Positions 35,466 to 49,400 are shown, counted from the stretch's first letter. The stretch is 64,000 nt of DNA from Certhia americana (GCA_018697195.1 CM031858.1:80173133-80237132), one strand, 5' to 3'. Program-made: numbers and translations. The notes: generated by a model not told the origin, from the letters alone.

Positions 35466-37929
35466 GACCTCATTTTTTTCTAGACAGAAAACAGCTGTGA
35501 AAAACAATGTTTATTGTTCTTCCTTTCTTAAACAAAAAACATTTTTTACTTTAATAATAATTACTTACATTCTGTATTATGAAGTACATTTTAAACAGTA
35601 GTACCACAGCTTCCACAATAATCAAATCTAGGTATCACAAATTTAAAAAGAAAGTTTTGTAATAAATTTAACAAATAAAATATCATTACTATTATACTTT
35701 AATGGTTTTCACATTTTAAAGTACCAGTAACACATTTCAATTAAGAAGTAACACATGCTTTCTTTTGCAGTTCAAGAAAACAAAACCTCTTTCAAAGACA
35801 TTAGCCTGAAAGTGTATACTGGATGAGGATTGTACAAGTAAATGTGCAAGACAAAAAAAGCAGTGCACCAGCCTATATCACTCCTACTGATAATCGGTCT
35901 ATAAATAATGCTGAATAGAAAAAATATAGCTTTTCCTCGACTGATTTTTTGGTATTGCTAATTAATTCTAAATTGGTTTTCCTCTTATGTCAGTCTAGCA
36001 CCATGAAACAAAGGTGTAGCCAGAAAATGTGACATATTACTCAAATTGAAATGCTGTTCATTGAAAAAGAAGAATCAAGTTCAAGAGATAAGCCAGGACA
36101 TTGTTATGATTATTAAACAAGTGCAAACTAGAGCTTACCTTGCTGGGAAAGAAAGCTGTGAAAAAGATTTCACTTTTAAAGAGGAGCTGAAAGTAATGGC
36201 ATAAGGATGCTTTCTGCTGTTACTTATCCTTTCAAATCCAGTTAATAAAGCTATAAGGAGTCAAGTCAAAACAAGCAAAGAGTTGAGTTTTATGCAACAT
36301 TTAGCAACCTTTCCAAAGGTTGTTGTGAAAATAAGAAGATTACATTAGTTCTAAAGAGGCATTCACAGGAAGAAAAATCCTATCAGGGCACTGAGTTCAT
36401 GACACTTGAAAGGCTGGCAGGTATTAAGAGGAACCATCTTGTATTCTTGACCAGTTTTTTTTTTTTTTCTGAATCATTAGCTATTCTGCTATATCAACCT
36501 ATTCTGCTTATAAGTTTTCTTTTTCAGGTTGAAATAACCTAAACCTCTAATATGTACTTAAAGCCCTTCCTGAGAAGGAGGTTAATAAAAGATATTGGGG
36601 GTTGGTGGGCAGGAGGGATTGAAGACAACAAATTTGGTCAGAGGGAGGCACAGAATGAACTGAAAGTCAAAAGCTCAGAAGTGGAGAAATTGGGAACCCA
36701 GAATATAACCTGAAATAAGGGACACCCCCAGCATCACCTCTACTTCCTGGAAACAGTCAGAGGAGCTGGCTGATGGACATGGCTGGAAGATGGACATGGG
36801 AAGGAGGATTCTGAGGTGGAGGAATCCTTGATCTGACCCATTTCTGTGTAGCTTGCTGAAGTGTCTCATGAGTTTATATTGTTGATTACTGTCGGTTTTC
36901 TGTGTACAACTCAGAACAGTTACCAGTGGGAGAGCACTTAGAGCAACAAAAGTGTGTGTGTTGTCAGATTCGACAGTGGGCCTGCAGGCTGAATGGGCTG
37001 TGATGAGAAATGTGATATTAGTTTTCTGCACCAAAACAGAATCTTCTGTCTTACAAAAGAGAATAAGGTGCAAAACACTGAAGCTAAGTAAGGTAGATGT
37101 GTAAATGTTTTCCCTGATTATACAGGTACCTGTTACAAGTGGTTGATGTGCCTAGCCACATATCTTCAGGCCTTTTTCGATTGATTGGGTTTTTTACAGA
37201 CCAGTAAGTAAAAGTTCAGTGACTCAGAGTGGCCAGTTAATTTTAACATACTTCTGCGGAAAATGTATGAAATAACCAAGATAATAAATAAGATGTACCT
37301 AGGTATTCCACTGGTGTAAATAAACCTCACTTTAATTTGCAACATTGATATCCTTGATCCTAGAATATCATTAGGTCACTACAAACTGCCCTTTTATAAA
37401 GACGACATTTTTTTATCTTATAACACTCAGACAGTAAAAATACTCATATGGATTTTCTTACTAGCTGAACAGACATGAAATAGGAAAGTTTGTCATGAAT
37501 GAGATGCATTCTATTTAATATTATTTTTCCTGGTGTCTCCTTCTCCTTTTTTTTCCCTTTTTTCCTTTATTGATTCATACTAGAAAGCTTAGTAATTGCC
37601 ATAGGCTGTAATAACGACACACTAAGGATTGAAAGCACCAGAAGCTTTGTTGCTTTACTAGTAGGGTAGGGAGTTTTTGTAGTACAAGATCTTCAAACTT
37701 AATTTATTTTTAGTAGTCATGTTATTCATTTTCTTCATTTCTGTTTATTGTATTGTCATCCACAAAAACCCCAAACCTACTCACAGTAACACAGGAACAT
37801 GCTGTTGTTTATAGGGAGGTGTGAAAACTAGGATATTATATCTACTTCAGGAGCAGGGTCTAAACACCATTCTTCTGTGATTCAAGTGAAATAGGACAGC
37901 CAGTTAGTTAAAAGCAAGTAATTAAGCTT
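35466..37929. other. Unique noncoding stretch
   Basis: No gene recognised. The longest frame here, 132 codons on the minus strand at 36675-37073, has no domain, signal peptide or splice context I can name; it lies in a GC-richer patch and may be chance or an unidentified old repeat. Confidence 0.4.
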
Positions 37930-37969
37930 CTTGTTGTTCTTGTTGTTCTTGTTGTTGTTCCTGTTGATG
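37930..37969. repeat. TTG/TTC-rich microsatellite
   Basis: Imperfect (TTCTTGTTG)n array on the plus strand, with about four units before it degenerates. Confidence 0.8.
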
Positions 37970-40900
37970 ACACTGATCTTCACGTTCCTTTGACATTGGG
38001 ATCAAATTAACATGGAATTGTAGAATTGAAAGGTTTTATAAAGATAAACATATTCTTAAGCAAAAATAAGGTGTGCAGAATAAAACCTCAACTAACATGT
38101 TCTACAAAAAATCAGAGTTAATAACCATACCAAAATGTTTGTCTGGAAATTTTCAACAAAATTGATGGAAAGATTATCTAAACAATCTTGTAAAACTCTG
38201 TTGTTGGCCCAGTTTTTATGCATATCTAGCAAGAATAATTTTCTTTGGTGGGGTTATTTTCTTTCGTTGGGATTTTTGGCATATTTAATGCTTGATGATA
38301 GAATCTTGGAAACTTTCTGAAAAGTGTTCATGAAAATGGCGTAGAGAAAATTTTATCATTGACTCCCTGCAACTTGGTTTTCATTCAGCAATACCTTTAT
38401 CTTGTCTTTTTTCCCCATTGTAGGATTGCACGATACAATATTTTCCAATGTATAAGCCTTGCTTGAGTATCTCCAAGTAATGAGCCTTCAATCATCCCAT
38501 GGTCTGACAGAAAAAGCTGTGATAAGGAGTTTTTTAGTCTCAAAATCTAGTTGATACTAGTTAGCATTTGGATTAGACAATTCAAGAATTATATAATTCA
38601 CAATATTTTTTTTAAGCAAAAGCAACTTTAAAACACAGTACTTCATTCTATTTTATTTTTATTTTTCTCCATCGTGAAGGGAACTGTAGATTAGGTAAAA
38701 TCAGCCCACTTGAACAAGTCCATAAACAGGGTTGAGAGTAGCAATTAGATGAGAGACCTGGTCCTGGTTGGAACCACGGAACATTCAGCTTTGGATCAAG
38801 TACCAGAGTTATATTTACTGTCAAGAAGCACAATGCAGAGAGAGTTGCTGGAAGAATTTAAAATAGAATTCAAAAGAAGAATAAAATGACACAATGTACT
38901 AAATCTAAAACACTGAATATGTAATCAAACTTTGCACCACAATCAGTGTGGATTTCTTCTTACTATGTATAGGAAGAATGAACATCCCTCTGTTGCAGAT
39001 TTTAATCCAGCTTTCATGGTACTAGAGACTTTGCATCAGTTACTGTGCATTAAATTGTCCCAGAATAAACATACATAAACATAAAATTGGATGTTACCTG
39101 TTGATTTTCGCTTTCCCTTTTTTTTCCATTTTATGCATCCCTCCTATTATTCACAGTAAATTGCTAACAGATTTCAGTTTAAATATATGCTTTACTACAT
39201 TCCCTGGTTGTTGCTTCCCTCTTGATGTTTTTTTCCAGTGTTATTATCTCCCATAAAAAGCATGCTTCCTTTTTTTTCTCTTTGTGACTAATTCTCTTGG
39301 TTTATTAATTTTAGCCGTAATTGCTCCTATTGTCCTTTATTTATTGTATAAATCAAGAATGAAAAATTAATCTGTTCAGGCTTTGCTAGAAGTTCTTGCA
39401 CTTTTTGTCCTCTGTTTTTTATCATACCTCATATTGAACTGTTAACAAGATTTCTGTATTTTCATAATATAGTGATACATTGATGCAATGACACAAATAA
39501 CAGACAAAATGTTGAGATGATATTCCCTAATATTTCAATAAAATTTGAATAATCTGGAACATTTCATTCATTCAGTACTTTTTCCTGTAGTGTGTTAAAG
39601 GAGAAATTATTTGCCCACAAACTAATTTATAAAACTTTACATTTACTTACTTTGAGTTGCATTTCTTTCCTCTGTCAACTCTTTCAAATTAACTATACTT
39701 AAATTTATTACAATGATCATTTTCATAAGAAGTTTTTTGGTATCATAATAAAATTATCATTATTTCTGAATATTTCAGAAAGAGACACTGACTATTAGAA
39801 GTAGTCTTTCTTTTATATAAATACTGATGTGGCAGTTGCTTTCATCTCTCAATTTGTCTCCAGTCCAGGTATTTGTTTCATCTGTCACTGATATAGTAAT
39901 ATATTTGTTTGGCATTCTAATAAAACCATAATCCTTCCTATTTTAATAGTATTGGCTTATAAGAATTTCTTCTGCAATTTGCATGTAGTTATGTTTGTCT
40001 TTCATCATGTAATTTGCATTTCTGTCCTTCCTGTCTATTTTATTGAATCATTTCAGTACTGTTTCTCTTCTACATTAGTGAAATTTCACTGGATTATAAT
40101 GGATATGCATGTACTTTAAAATGTTATTGTAGTTCAATAAGTATTTTAATTTTTTAATAGATTTTAAAAATTTATGTAGGGTACTGATTTATCTACTTTC
40201 AAAGGAGATACCTTCTTTCTTACGGTTTCTTACAATAAAATTTATCAACTGAAACCTCTTTTGGTTTTTCAATATATTGTTATAAACCTAAACTAATTTT
40301 CAGTATATTTCTGAAAACTGTACTTTTCACAGAGGTAATGTATCCAACACAATGTTTTGGAACAGACTGAATTGGCTCCATAAAAATTCACTCTATGCTT
40401 TCTAAATGTTTTTGTTTAAACTACATTTGAATGTCACATATGGTGGATCATCATGTTAGATCTATTGGGGAAAATAAAACTATTAAACTAGAAAGTCTGA
40501 TTTTATGACAAAAAGATGGAATCTGATATATAATGAGAGAAAGATGTCTGTAAGAAATGTGCTTTGTTTACTGAGTCGATATAGTAACAGGGTGAGAATG
40601 AGCTTATTTCAATGTCATTTTAATTTAATTGTTCCTTTCAGTGGAATAAAATTCCTGAAATAATGTGATACATCTGTGAAGAAGGCAAATCCAATTCTAA
40701 GATGCTCTGGGGCAAACATTTCCAAGAGCAGTAAGGAAGTTTTTGTGCCATTGTACAAGGTCCCACACCAAACTCATCTGGAAAAATGTTCTAGTCAGCC
40801 ATATTCAAGGAAAGAAATTGAAATGAGAAGAGCTACATATAAGAGCAATAAGGAACATCAGGAGAATGGGGAGTTCATACTTGGAGAGGATCCTGGTAGA

Positions 40901-41438
40901 ACAGCACAGCTTGTTTGTATGAGCAAAACGAAGATTTAAAAGGGGCATGATTACTGTCTTGGAATGCATTAAAAGGGAAGCTCTTAGAAAAGAGTAAAGC
41001 TGTTAAAGCTAAATATCAGTGTTGGCAAAAACACAAATGGGAATGAGCTGGTTATAATTAAACTGAGCGCAGATATTGTAAAATGCCTGACTATCAAAAT
41101 AAAAAAGTTCTGAAAAAACTCTCTGATGAGAAAAACAGGGTCAAAAATCTTGGTCAAAATTTTTTGCCAAATACACTTCCAGATTCACTGCATTAGCACA
41201 CACACACACAAAAAAAAGCCAGAATAATATTAATTTTCATTGTTGTTTTCAGTGAATCTTCTTCAGCTGCTCTGATTTTTAGTAGTTCTTTTTCAATTAC
41301 AGCTCATAAATAATTTCAATTATATATTTTGTGCTGAATAAAATTTGATTCTGAAGAAATTTAAGAATATATTTAACTTGATTTCTGTGATCAACATTTT
41401 TTTAATTCTCATTCCACTTTACTTAATATATGTTTTTT
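37970..41438. other. Unique AT-rich noncoding stretch
   Basis: No gene recognised. A short ATGGAATTGTAGAATTGAAA segment near 38012-38031 vaguely resembles the antisense start of a CR1 tail but is too short to call. CA-rich then A-rich sequence lies at 41197-41216. Confidence 0.45.

Positions 41439-41469
<31 letters not shown>
41439..41469. repeat. (TA)7(TG)8 compound dinucleotide repeat
   Basis: (TA)7 at 41439-41452 followed directly by (TG)8 at 41453-41468. A typical polymorphic vertebrate microsatellite. Confidence 0.95.
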
Positions 41470-43569
41470 TATGGAATGCCACCACGTTTTCCTGAAGGTT
41501 TTTGTTCCCTTCTGCCCACATGCTGAACTAAGGGAAAGAACACAAAATTTCAGAAAAGGTGTGGAACTTCCACAAGTGGAGACACAGATCTCCATTTTTG
41601 AAAAACAAAACTATGATCGATTTTAATCTCAAATTCATTATATAGGGAAATCCAGAAGATATAGAACCAAAGAGCTACCAAAGGGCAGGATTACGAAAAA
41701 TTAATGCATTTCTGATAGTGACAAGTAACAATCACCTTACACTGAAATCATTGCATTTTGTAGAGAGTAGCTGATGGTTTAATTCTACATGCTAAAGGAC
41801 AAACTATGTGCAGCTTGGTATGTACTTGCACAGTTTTCTCTACTGCCAATAATTTTCAATTACATAATCAAATTGCGGCAAGTAAATGAGTAGGAAGGAT
41901 CCACATAACATTAAGATTTTTGGGTTTTATTAATTTCCATTACTCTTTGTTCATCAACTAATGTATTCACTTTTAGAAAAGAAACACAGGTAAATTCACT
42001 CAAGTTTGAAGTGAATATAATAATCCACTGTGATTATCTTCCAAATTGTTTTGAGGCTTGGATTAGCACATACACTGAATGTATGTTGTTTAAATTGAGT
42101 ATCCTAGATCTTTCACACACACATCCCCAGAACATGTCAGCCTCCAGATGTGTCTTTCTTGTTCAGTATGTTGAAAAATACCAAGGAAACAGAGATTACA
42201 GAGGCCAAACATCCTGTTGATGTACATATCAGATATGAAGATGAAATCTGTCAGATATATTTTCAGCTCTTCCAGAGAGCTCAGTACCTGAACCCATTCA
42301 AATGTCATAGGAACTTTTCATCCCTCAAGATCTTGCTTCTGTAAAATAGTTGAGGCAAGTTCTGAAACTTCAACAGAGGGAATACAGAAAACTGACTGAA
42401 ATACAACACCATAAACATCTTCTGAAAAGTGAAAAGGCACAGGATAGGTAAAACCCCTTTGAAAGTTCCCCAACCAAAAGTATACAATATAAATACTTTC
42501 AAGAAACTGCCTTTTTTATGGTATCAGTTCTGAGTTGACAGAAGACACAGTGAACATATGCCTCACTACAGGAATCTGCTGCTCTGAACTACTCCAGTGG
42601 ACATTAGATCTTCCAGCACTGATTAATTTCTTTAAATTTTGTTTTAATTCAAAATAATATCTCTAACGTGTTGCTATCTCTGAGCTACTCTGAATTTCTG
42701 AACCACCAGCCATGGCATCATTATGTCACTTGACTGTGTTGGCTGATTCATTGCAGCCTGGACCCTTAGGCTTTTGTCAGGTAGTTTAATTCTCACAATG
42801 GAGTGATTTCCGTCTGTCCTATTTAAATGCTTCCAATTTATGTCTATAAAGCACCATGTCTTGAAACTAGTTCATTAACTTTATGTGCCGCAGTCACACA
42901 GAGGTGATAGCAGCACTTGTGATGAATGCCCAAAACATGGCTGAAAAAACGATATTAATTTTCAGTTTAAGTGTTAATCCTATTAACAAGACAAACAAGA
43001 TTATCAGATAGTTAGTGCCTGTTTCTCATATATCACAGCTAAGATTTGTTTGCAATCAAAACTTACACCTTTGTAACAATTATCAAGCACACTAACTGAA
43101 AACACAACAACGTGCAGATATGGTATATGTGTATCTATATGTGTGCATGTGAAATGTTAGTTTCAAACAGCTGCTCTAAAAATTGTATCATTTAAGTTCC
43201 TTAGGAATGGTGCCACAGTCTTTCTGACTTTTTTCTTTTTTGGAGTTTGTTTGTTTGTTTGTTTTGTGGAGAGCTACTTGTTGAAAGCAACCGCCAGGGA
43301 TTCAGCATGTTTTTGAAAACTTTCAGGTTAAATATTAGCTCAGAATACTCTCTGGAGATGCTCATTTCTGAAAATGCTGACCATGGCTGATAAAGCACAG
43401 TAGTGCTCAAAGCAGTAATAAGTTCTAGCATAGAGTAGCCTTTCATAAAAATGTGGATGGAGGTTCATGAACTATTTGAGAAGAAAACAAAAAAGTTTTA
43501 ACAGTTACATAAAAATTTTACTTTGTCAGCTATTGATAAACAGACATGTTTGGAATATTTTGTCAAATA
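41470..43569. other. Unique noncoding stretch
   Basis: Nothing recognised; a (GTTT)n run lies at 43247-43265. Confidence 0.5.
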
Positions 43570-43635
43570 TTTTTGTTCACAAAAATATGAGAATTAAATC
43601 AGTTTTTGTTCACAAAAATATGAGAATTAAATCAG
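43570..43635. repeat. 33-base perfect tandem duplication
   Basis: Two identical 33-base units (43570-43602 and 43603-43635), each containing GTTCACAAAAATATGAGAAT. Perfect identity implies a very recent event or an assembly artefact. The unit is a multiple of three, which keeps the overlying chance frame open and repeats 11 residues. Confidence 0.95.
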
Positions 43636-46600
43636 TTTTTCATGGGTAGATTTGTAGAGTTTTGGAATAAATTACAGCTTGCCATAATCACTCCTCTCTT
43701 ATCCTTCTCTGTTTCAGTTGAAAATTCTTACAGGTCATTTTTCCTACTTAGCTTTGACTTGATATTTCTACTATTCACATCTTACCATTCAGTGCTGATA
43801 TTTTTGCTTCTTTCACCCACATCACCCTACTGCAGATCACACTCCTATCTGTGACACTCCATTTCTCTTTCACAGATTCCCATTATATCAAGCCAGCTGC
43901 TTTCCCAGCCTCTTCATCCTGCTAATAACCTTTATTTTCCTCTCAAAGATATTATCTTTTTAATTCTTCTCTCTAGAATTCCTTCCTATGTCTCCTGAAT
44001 TTATGCTTCTGGAAAAAAAAGAAATTGGTTAGTTTTGGTCAAAGTTTTTAAATCAAAGAACTTTAATGTGCATCTAAATGCATATTTTAAAAACTGTACT
44101 TGTGCACTGACAGATTTAAGAGAGCTATAAATTTGTACGTGTTCCCGTGAAATCACTCTGTTTTTTCAGTTAATCTCTCTTCAGTATTCTCAGAAGCAGT
44201 AATGCTTTAAAATAAGACTCCACATATATATCTCATAGCTTTATTGGAGGGGGGAGGGGGGAATTTTACCTATTAAGTGGGGTGTAATTTTTAGATGAAT
44301 CAAAATGCTTGCAAGGCTGACACACCAGAACTGAAAAGAGAGATCAGATATAGATATGATGTAAAGATACATCTAAAAAGATCATATAAGGTCAGACTTC
44401 AGGATATTTCACAATTTGACCATACTCTGAAGACAGTTGAAATTAATTTATAAATTCTATTGCAGTTAAATCACTACAATTTTAACTTTTTCAAAATCTT
44501 CTTTGCATCACCCCCACTCAAAAGATGTTTGCCACAGTTCACAGTGGCAACTCACTTCTTTATGCACCATGAAAGATGCATTTGGGGGATGTTATAATGT
44601 TGTGGGTTTGATATTTTCCTGAGAAACTTTGCTGCTCACCTTCAGATATATGGGATGAGTTTAAACATTACCAGGCAGCTGTCCAGTCCAGCATCTTGTC
44701 TGCATCACTACATGTTCACATAGGAACATGTAGAAACATCACTGACAATTATTATGCAATAAAGTTTCCTAGGAAAGAAAATTAGTAGTGGTCTACTGCT
44801 TTTTAATTCTGTTAAAGACATAAGGAAAATAATGCTAGAAAATTTTGTGTGGCTTCTTGCAGTGGGTTGTATCACACAGATTATTTGTCTACAAAATGGC
44901 TGTTCAGCAATGCTAACTGAAGTTAAACACTTTTTTTTTTTTAATATCATCCTATGTCTCAGATGACAAATTATTCTTAATGTGTGAACTTTTAGAAAGC
45001 TGGACTTGTTGAAATAAGAATATTTTTCCTTTAAGCTACATGAAAATATCACTTCCCTCCTCTCAGCATGCTGGACACCTGGAATGTAAGGTGGAAATTA
45101 GATCTGGGCCTTAAAAACAACTCTGTATCTACAAGAATCTCAGAAACTGAAATACATGGCAAGTGCCTTGATGACAGGTAGCATGAAAGAGAGGAGGTAT
45201 TTGAAAGAAAATATTATCTGAAAAAGGTAAAACTTTAAAAAAGGCAACCTAAATTTGAGATGCAGGTGAGATGCAATAGGTTGTTTTCGTAACAATAAGA
45301 GAGGTCTTTTTTTATACAGACTTCTAGAAAATTACAAACTTTTTTTCTCAATGTATTCTTAAATGAGACTCCTAAACAATCTTTGTGACTTACTCTTTAG
45401 GAAAAATAAACCATACAAAGGTCAATGGCAAAGTTCTACTCACTTTAATAGGTTAGGAATTAAGTTCATACAGAGGTGACGCTTCTCTGACAGTATACTC
45501 TGTCTTGAAATATTACTGTGAAGTAAGGCTAAGGTATAATTACAAATTTTTAGTAGATGAAAAAGCACAAATCTTAGTACACCTTCAAAATATTAAACAT
45601 CCTAATCATGCAATATTAGAATATTTTTTCTAAGACTATTTCATTACAACTTCTAAACCTGAAAATTATATGCAGTCTGTTAGCACCTTAAGCAAGACAT
45701 CTTTTTCCACCTAACTTTCCAGCTCTTCAACCTATCTCCAAGAAATTGCACTGTACTGCAGTCTAAGAATGAGTTACATCATAATCAATTAAAAATGAGT
45801 CCCTGCTGCAACAGTACCAAAACTTTATGTGTGGTTTTATTACAGCAAAAGAAGTTCTATTTTAGCTATTACTGAATGCAAATAGTTTTTACAACTTTCT
45901 AGTGTTCATTTCATAGTAATCATGCAATGTGAGAATAGCAGTACATCATGGTATTTACTGAGAACTTTTGGATGCCCAGCTGGTTAATCAGAGAAAAATG
46001 CTATCAATCTTTCAGCATAATTTTTTCTTTTAAATTAAAGCCATAATCTCTAACTTAGAACATGCTAAAAAGCCACCAGAATGCATTTAAATTTTAAAAA
46101 AAAAATCTTTTTTAAAAATGCTGTTTACTCTATGTTTGTTTTTTTTTCCTAGGCATGTTTTCAGAGTATGTTTTCTCTGGATATTCCCAAGAGAAGCAAA
46201 CCCCTTCCTATCACTATGAAACTGATTCAACCATAAATCCAGAAACTTATTCCTTTGGTATTTTACCTTTGTTTTTCTTTAACCTTATAGAAAATGGGAA
46301 TCTGCTACCCCTTTTGGTACCTGGATATTCCTTTCTATGTAGTGATCAAACTTTGCCATGATCAAGATGAGCAATGGTCCATCATTAAAAAATCACAACT
46401 GACCTCTCAGCCACACTGTCAAAGACCATGCAAAGATGAAATTTGAAGTGCAGTTCATCTGCTTTGTGTTTGCACTCCAGCTGATGCAGGTATCATTTTT
46501 TCAGATGCATTTTTTCAGCTCTGACTTACATTTCAGTTCAGCTCTGAAGTACACAATTCCCCTAATTTAAAAGCATGCATACATTTTTCCTTATAAGCTG

Positions 46601-46970
46601 AAAATGTGGAAGGGTGGATAAGAGCATCAGTCTGACATCTGTTTATACTGAAATTAAAGTATTGAAGTTCACCACTCTTCAAGTGAAACATTAATCCATC
46701 TGTTTCCTCACCCTACATTTTTTTTAACCTATATAGGAGGAACTTAAAGAGTGAGCTGTTACTAAGATCATGAAATATGTTACCATGATCAAACAGAATA
46801 AGAGAATACTCTTTGTCATGTCATTTTCTGACTGAAATCTCTGTTTACCTCTTGTTGGGATGACAAGGTGCTGCTGCTTTTTCTGGTTTGCAATTGAAAA
46901 TTACTAGTATCGTCTGAGTTGTGTTTCTGGGAACTACGTTTAATCCAAGTCAATTTGCCACTGGTTGGTA
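43636..46970. other. Unique AT-rich noncoding stretch
   Basis: No gene recognised. It contains a GGAGGGGGGAGGGGGG run at 44246-44261, a hairpin at 44708-44733, and homopolymers near 44932-44942 and 46138-46148. The minus-strand frame at 44708-45052 has no domain. Confidence 0.45.
44708..44733. repeat. Perfect 10-base stem, 6-base loop
   Basis: CTACATGTTC - ACATAG - GAACATGTAG. A small isolated inverted repeat not associated with any gene or element visible nearby. Confidence 0.85.
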
Positions 46971-47181
46971 AACTTTTACTTCATAGAGAGTTTCCATCCC
47001 TTGGAAAAGGCAGCCTAGGAAAGTGATTGAGTCATCATCCCTGGAGTTATTTAAAAGACCTGAAGATGTGGCACTCAGAGACATGGTTTAGTGTTGGGCT
47101 TGGAAGTGCTGGATAATGGTTGGACTAAGGGACCTTAGAGGCCTTTTTCAGCCTAGATGACTCTATGATTCTGTGATTCTG
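46971..47181 (+). mobile_element. CR1 LINE 3' end
   Basis: Clear CR1 tail: CATCATCCCTGGAGTTATTT at 47033-47052, GATGTGGCACTCAGAGACAT near 47065-47084, GGTTTAGTGTTGGGCTTGG near 47085-47103, ATGGTTGGACTAAGGGACCT near 47117-47136, and the ending CTATGATTCTGTGATTCTG to 47181, the ATTCTRTG 8-base tail. Truncated 5' just after the region encoding the end of ORF2. Confidence 0.93.
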
Positions 47182-48841
47182 CAAGGGTGAATATGCAGAA
47201 GAAATAAATATATTCTTCACTTTCTGTAACTGGAGTTTGGTGGCATCCTTTCCTTACTTGCTTAAAGGATGGGGACAGCTGTAGCTCCGTACTGCTGGAG
47301 ACAGCACACTCAGGTTCTTGGCATGTAACCTATCTTCAGCCCTAACATCTCACAGTGTTATGAGTGCACTAAGCCAGGGGGCTGCAAGATGGAGTCCTGC
47401 AGAACTTGCCCCATGACAGTATACTGAAAAAGAAACGCATCCTTTAAGAACTTGTGCAAGGTGCTGCTTCAGTTTTCCCTGCAGGAGTCGATTCCCTGGC
47501 AGTGCTGAGCCCAACCACGCTCCACTATTACTTCTACCCACAGCTCACAACATGAACCATGCCCATCTCAGCACAGACATCTCAATCAGTGCAATAGTTG
47601 AGCTGTCTGGTTAAAAAAAAGGCAAACCAAACCAATAAACAAAAAAACAAACCCCAAACAACAACAAAAAAACCCCCACAATCAACAAATAAATCTGCTT
47701 TACTTCTAACAATTCCCTCCTTGCTCGGAAAGCATATTACGCTACTGCTTTGTCTCTTCCCTCCAGGCTTCTGGCAGACCACATGCCTCTGTTTTCACAC
47801 CTACTGTCTACCTTTTAAGAGCAGCCCTCCTAGTGTCATGTTGTTTTCTGAATTTTTGTCCATTATCTTGGGGTATGTACTCTGCAGAGGCCAGGAGCTT
47901 GGAAAAAGTAATTAATTCTTTTCCTAACTGGAAATGTCAAAACTGCTGTACATACATCTTTTCACATATAATTTTACAGTTGGGATTCAGCCCTGACTGT
48001 ATTCTCAACTCAAAATATTAACACTGGAACTGATGAACTGCACGAACATATGCTGATTTTGCTGGAATATTCACACATTTTAGATTCTACTCTCTAAAAT
48101 AAAATGCTCAGGGACAAGACAACAGCTTTTTCTTTTAAATGTATTCAAATAATCAAAAGAACATTTATCAACAACAAATGTACAATCACCAATTTTCCAG
48201 ACCCTGGCCACATTGCTGATCTTGGTCAAAGTGACAGTAGCACTGTAGCACTGAGGTAAGATCCAGTGGAGCCTTGTCAATGCAAAGAACCTCAGGATAG
48301 TAACCTTCATCACTAGTCATGCAGGAGAAGGCTTTTGATGATTGTAGGCAAATTACCCCTGCCAAGTGTGGCAAATGCAGAAGGTTCTGCAAAAGGATCA
48401 AGAGACAAACACCTTCCACAGAAGATGTCAGTCCCAAATTCCTTCTTGTGTCAAGAACAGCTACACTAGAAAAATCCTACCATTCCACTCAGTTCCTACA
48501 TAGGCTCCTGGCAGTAGAATTTGTCCCAGGAGATGAACTCCATTCTCCTGTAAAAATTTCTCCTCCTTCCTCCTTTCCAGTACACAAGATATTACACAAG
48601 TTAAGATTTTTAGTCTGAAAGTGGATGTCGCTGATGGCTTTTCTTGAAGTATTTTTGGGGTGAGACATAAAAGGGGTTTGTTCTTCCTATATGATGGAAA
48701 TACCAGAGTGCATATAGAGTTCAGCAGAGTACTCCCTTACCTGCCTTTACCTCAGTTCCTTGCATTGCAAAGCCAATGTTCACAGTCTGTTACGAAGAGG
48801 TTTGGATTGCACTGTTTCTATTGTATTTTTTGTGTCCCAGT
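47182..48841. other. Unassigned stretch with a GC-richer patch
   Basis: The part from about 47270 to 47580 is noticeably richer in G and C than its surroundings but matches nothing I recognise. A/C-rich simple sequence lies at 47613-47690. Frames at 48080-48618 on both strands are overlapping short ORFs without identifiable domains. Confidence 0.4.
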
Positions 48842-48940
48842 GAATCATAAAATTGTTTAGGCTGGAAAACTAATTCAGATCATTAAGTTCAACTGTTAAC
48901 CCATCATTTCCAAGTCCACCACTAAACTTTTGTTTTCAGC
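48842..48940 (-). mobile_element. CR1 LINE 3' end, minus strand
   Basis: Antisense CR1 tail: AATCATAAAATTGTTTAGGC near 48843-48862, ATCATTAAGTTCAACTGTTA near 48879-48898, CCAAGTCCACCACTAAAC near 48910-48927. It corresponds to the same 3' subfamily as 46971-47181, in the opposite orientation. Confidence 0.88.
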
Positions 48941-49261
48941 GTATATATAAAATGTGCGTGTGTGATGCTCCCTGATCAGAAAAAATGATTGTGTGAGAGT
49001 CTGATGCTATGTCAAATACTATACTTAAGGCAAAAGAGTGGATGTTATCACTACATAGCAGAGTCATTTACTGGGGGTAGATCTACTTGCTGAAGAGCAG
49101 CTGCTTGCATTTGCCAGTGCAGCACTGATGAAGTTGTTTCCTTTCTGAAGACTTGTCTCTCATCATTCTGAGTAGTTTATATTAGTAATTGTGAAGATTT
49201 TCAGTGTTTGCTAGGCTTTTCTCAATCTCCAGCTCAGCAGCTATTTCTGGTGCCTCTCCAG

Positions 49262-49400
49262 AGAGCCACAGAATAGAGTCTTGGGTGAGCTTGGGTTGTC
49301 TGGGACATCAGGACATCATCTGGTCCCTCTGATTGCTCAGAGGATGGCTTAGATTGAGTGCCCGAGGGCATTGGAGGTCTGTGACCTGCCTGGTTTGGTA
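49262..49400 (-). mobile_element. Probable diverged CR1 3' end, minus strand
   Basis: CCACAGAATAGAGTC near 49266-49280, then GGTTGTCTGGGACATC, CATCATCTGGTCCCTC near 49315-49330 and GAGTGCCCGAGGGCATTGG near 49357-49376 follow the antisense order of a CR1 tail. Divergence is high. The minus-strand frame of 92 codons at 49234-49512 overlaps it and is not supported as a gene. Confidence 0.45.

Noticed and set aside
36675..37073. 132-codon minus-strand frame as a gene
   Set aside because: No domain, no recognisable homology and no splice or promoter context; kept only as a note in the unique stretch.
38012..38031. CR1 tail start on the minus strand
   Set aside because: Only about 20 bases resemble CR1 and nothing following them does.
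48080..48618. Overlapping frames on both strands as a processed pseudogene
   Set aside because: No family recognised, no poly-A tail in a consistent place, and the frames overlap in conflicting phases.
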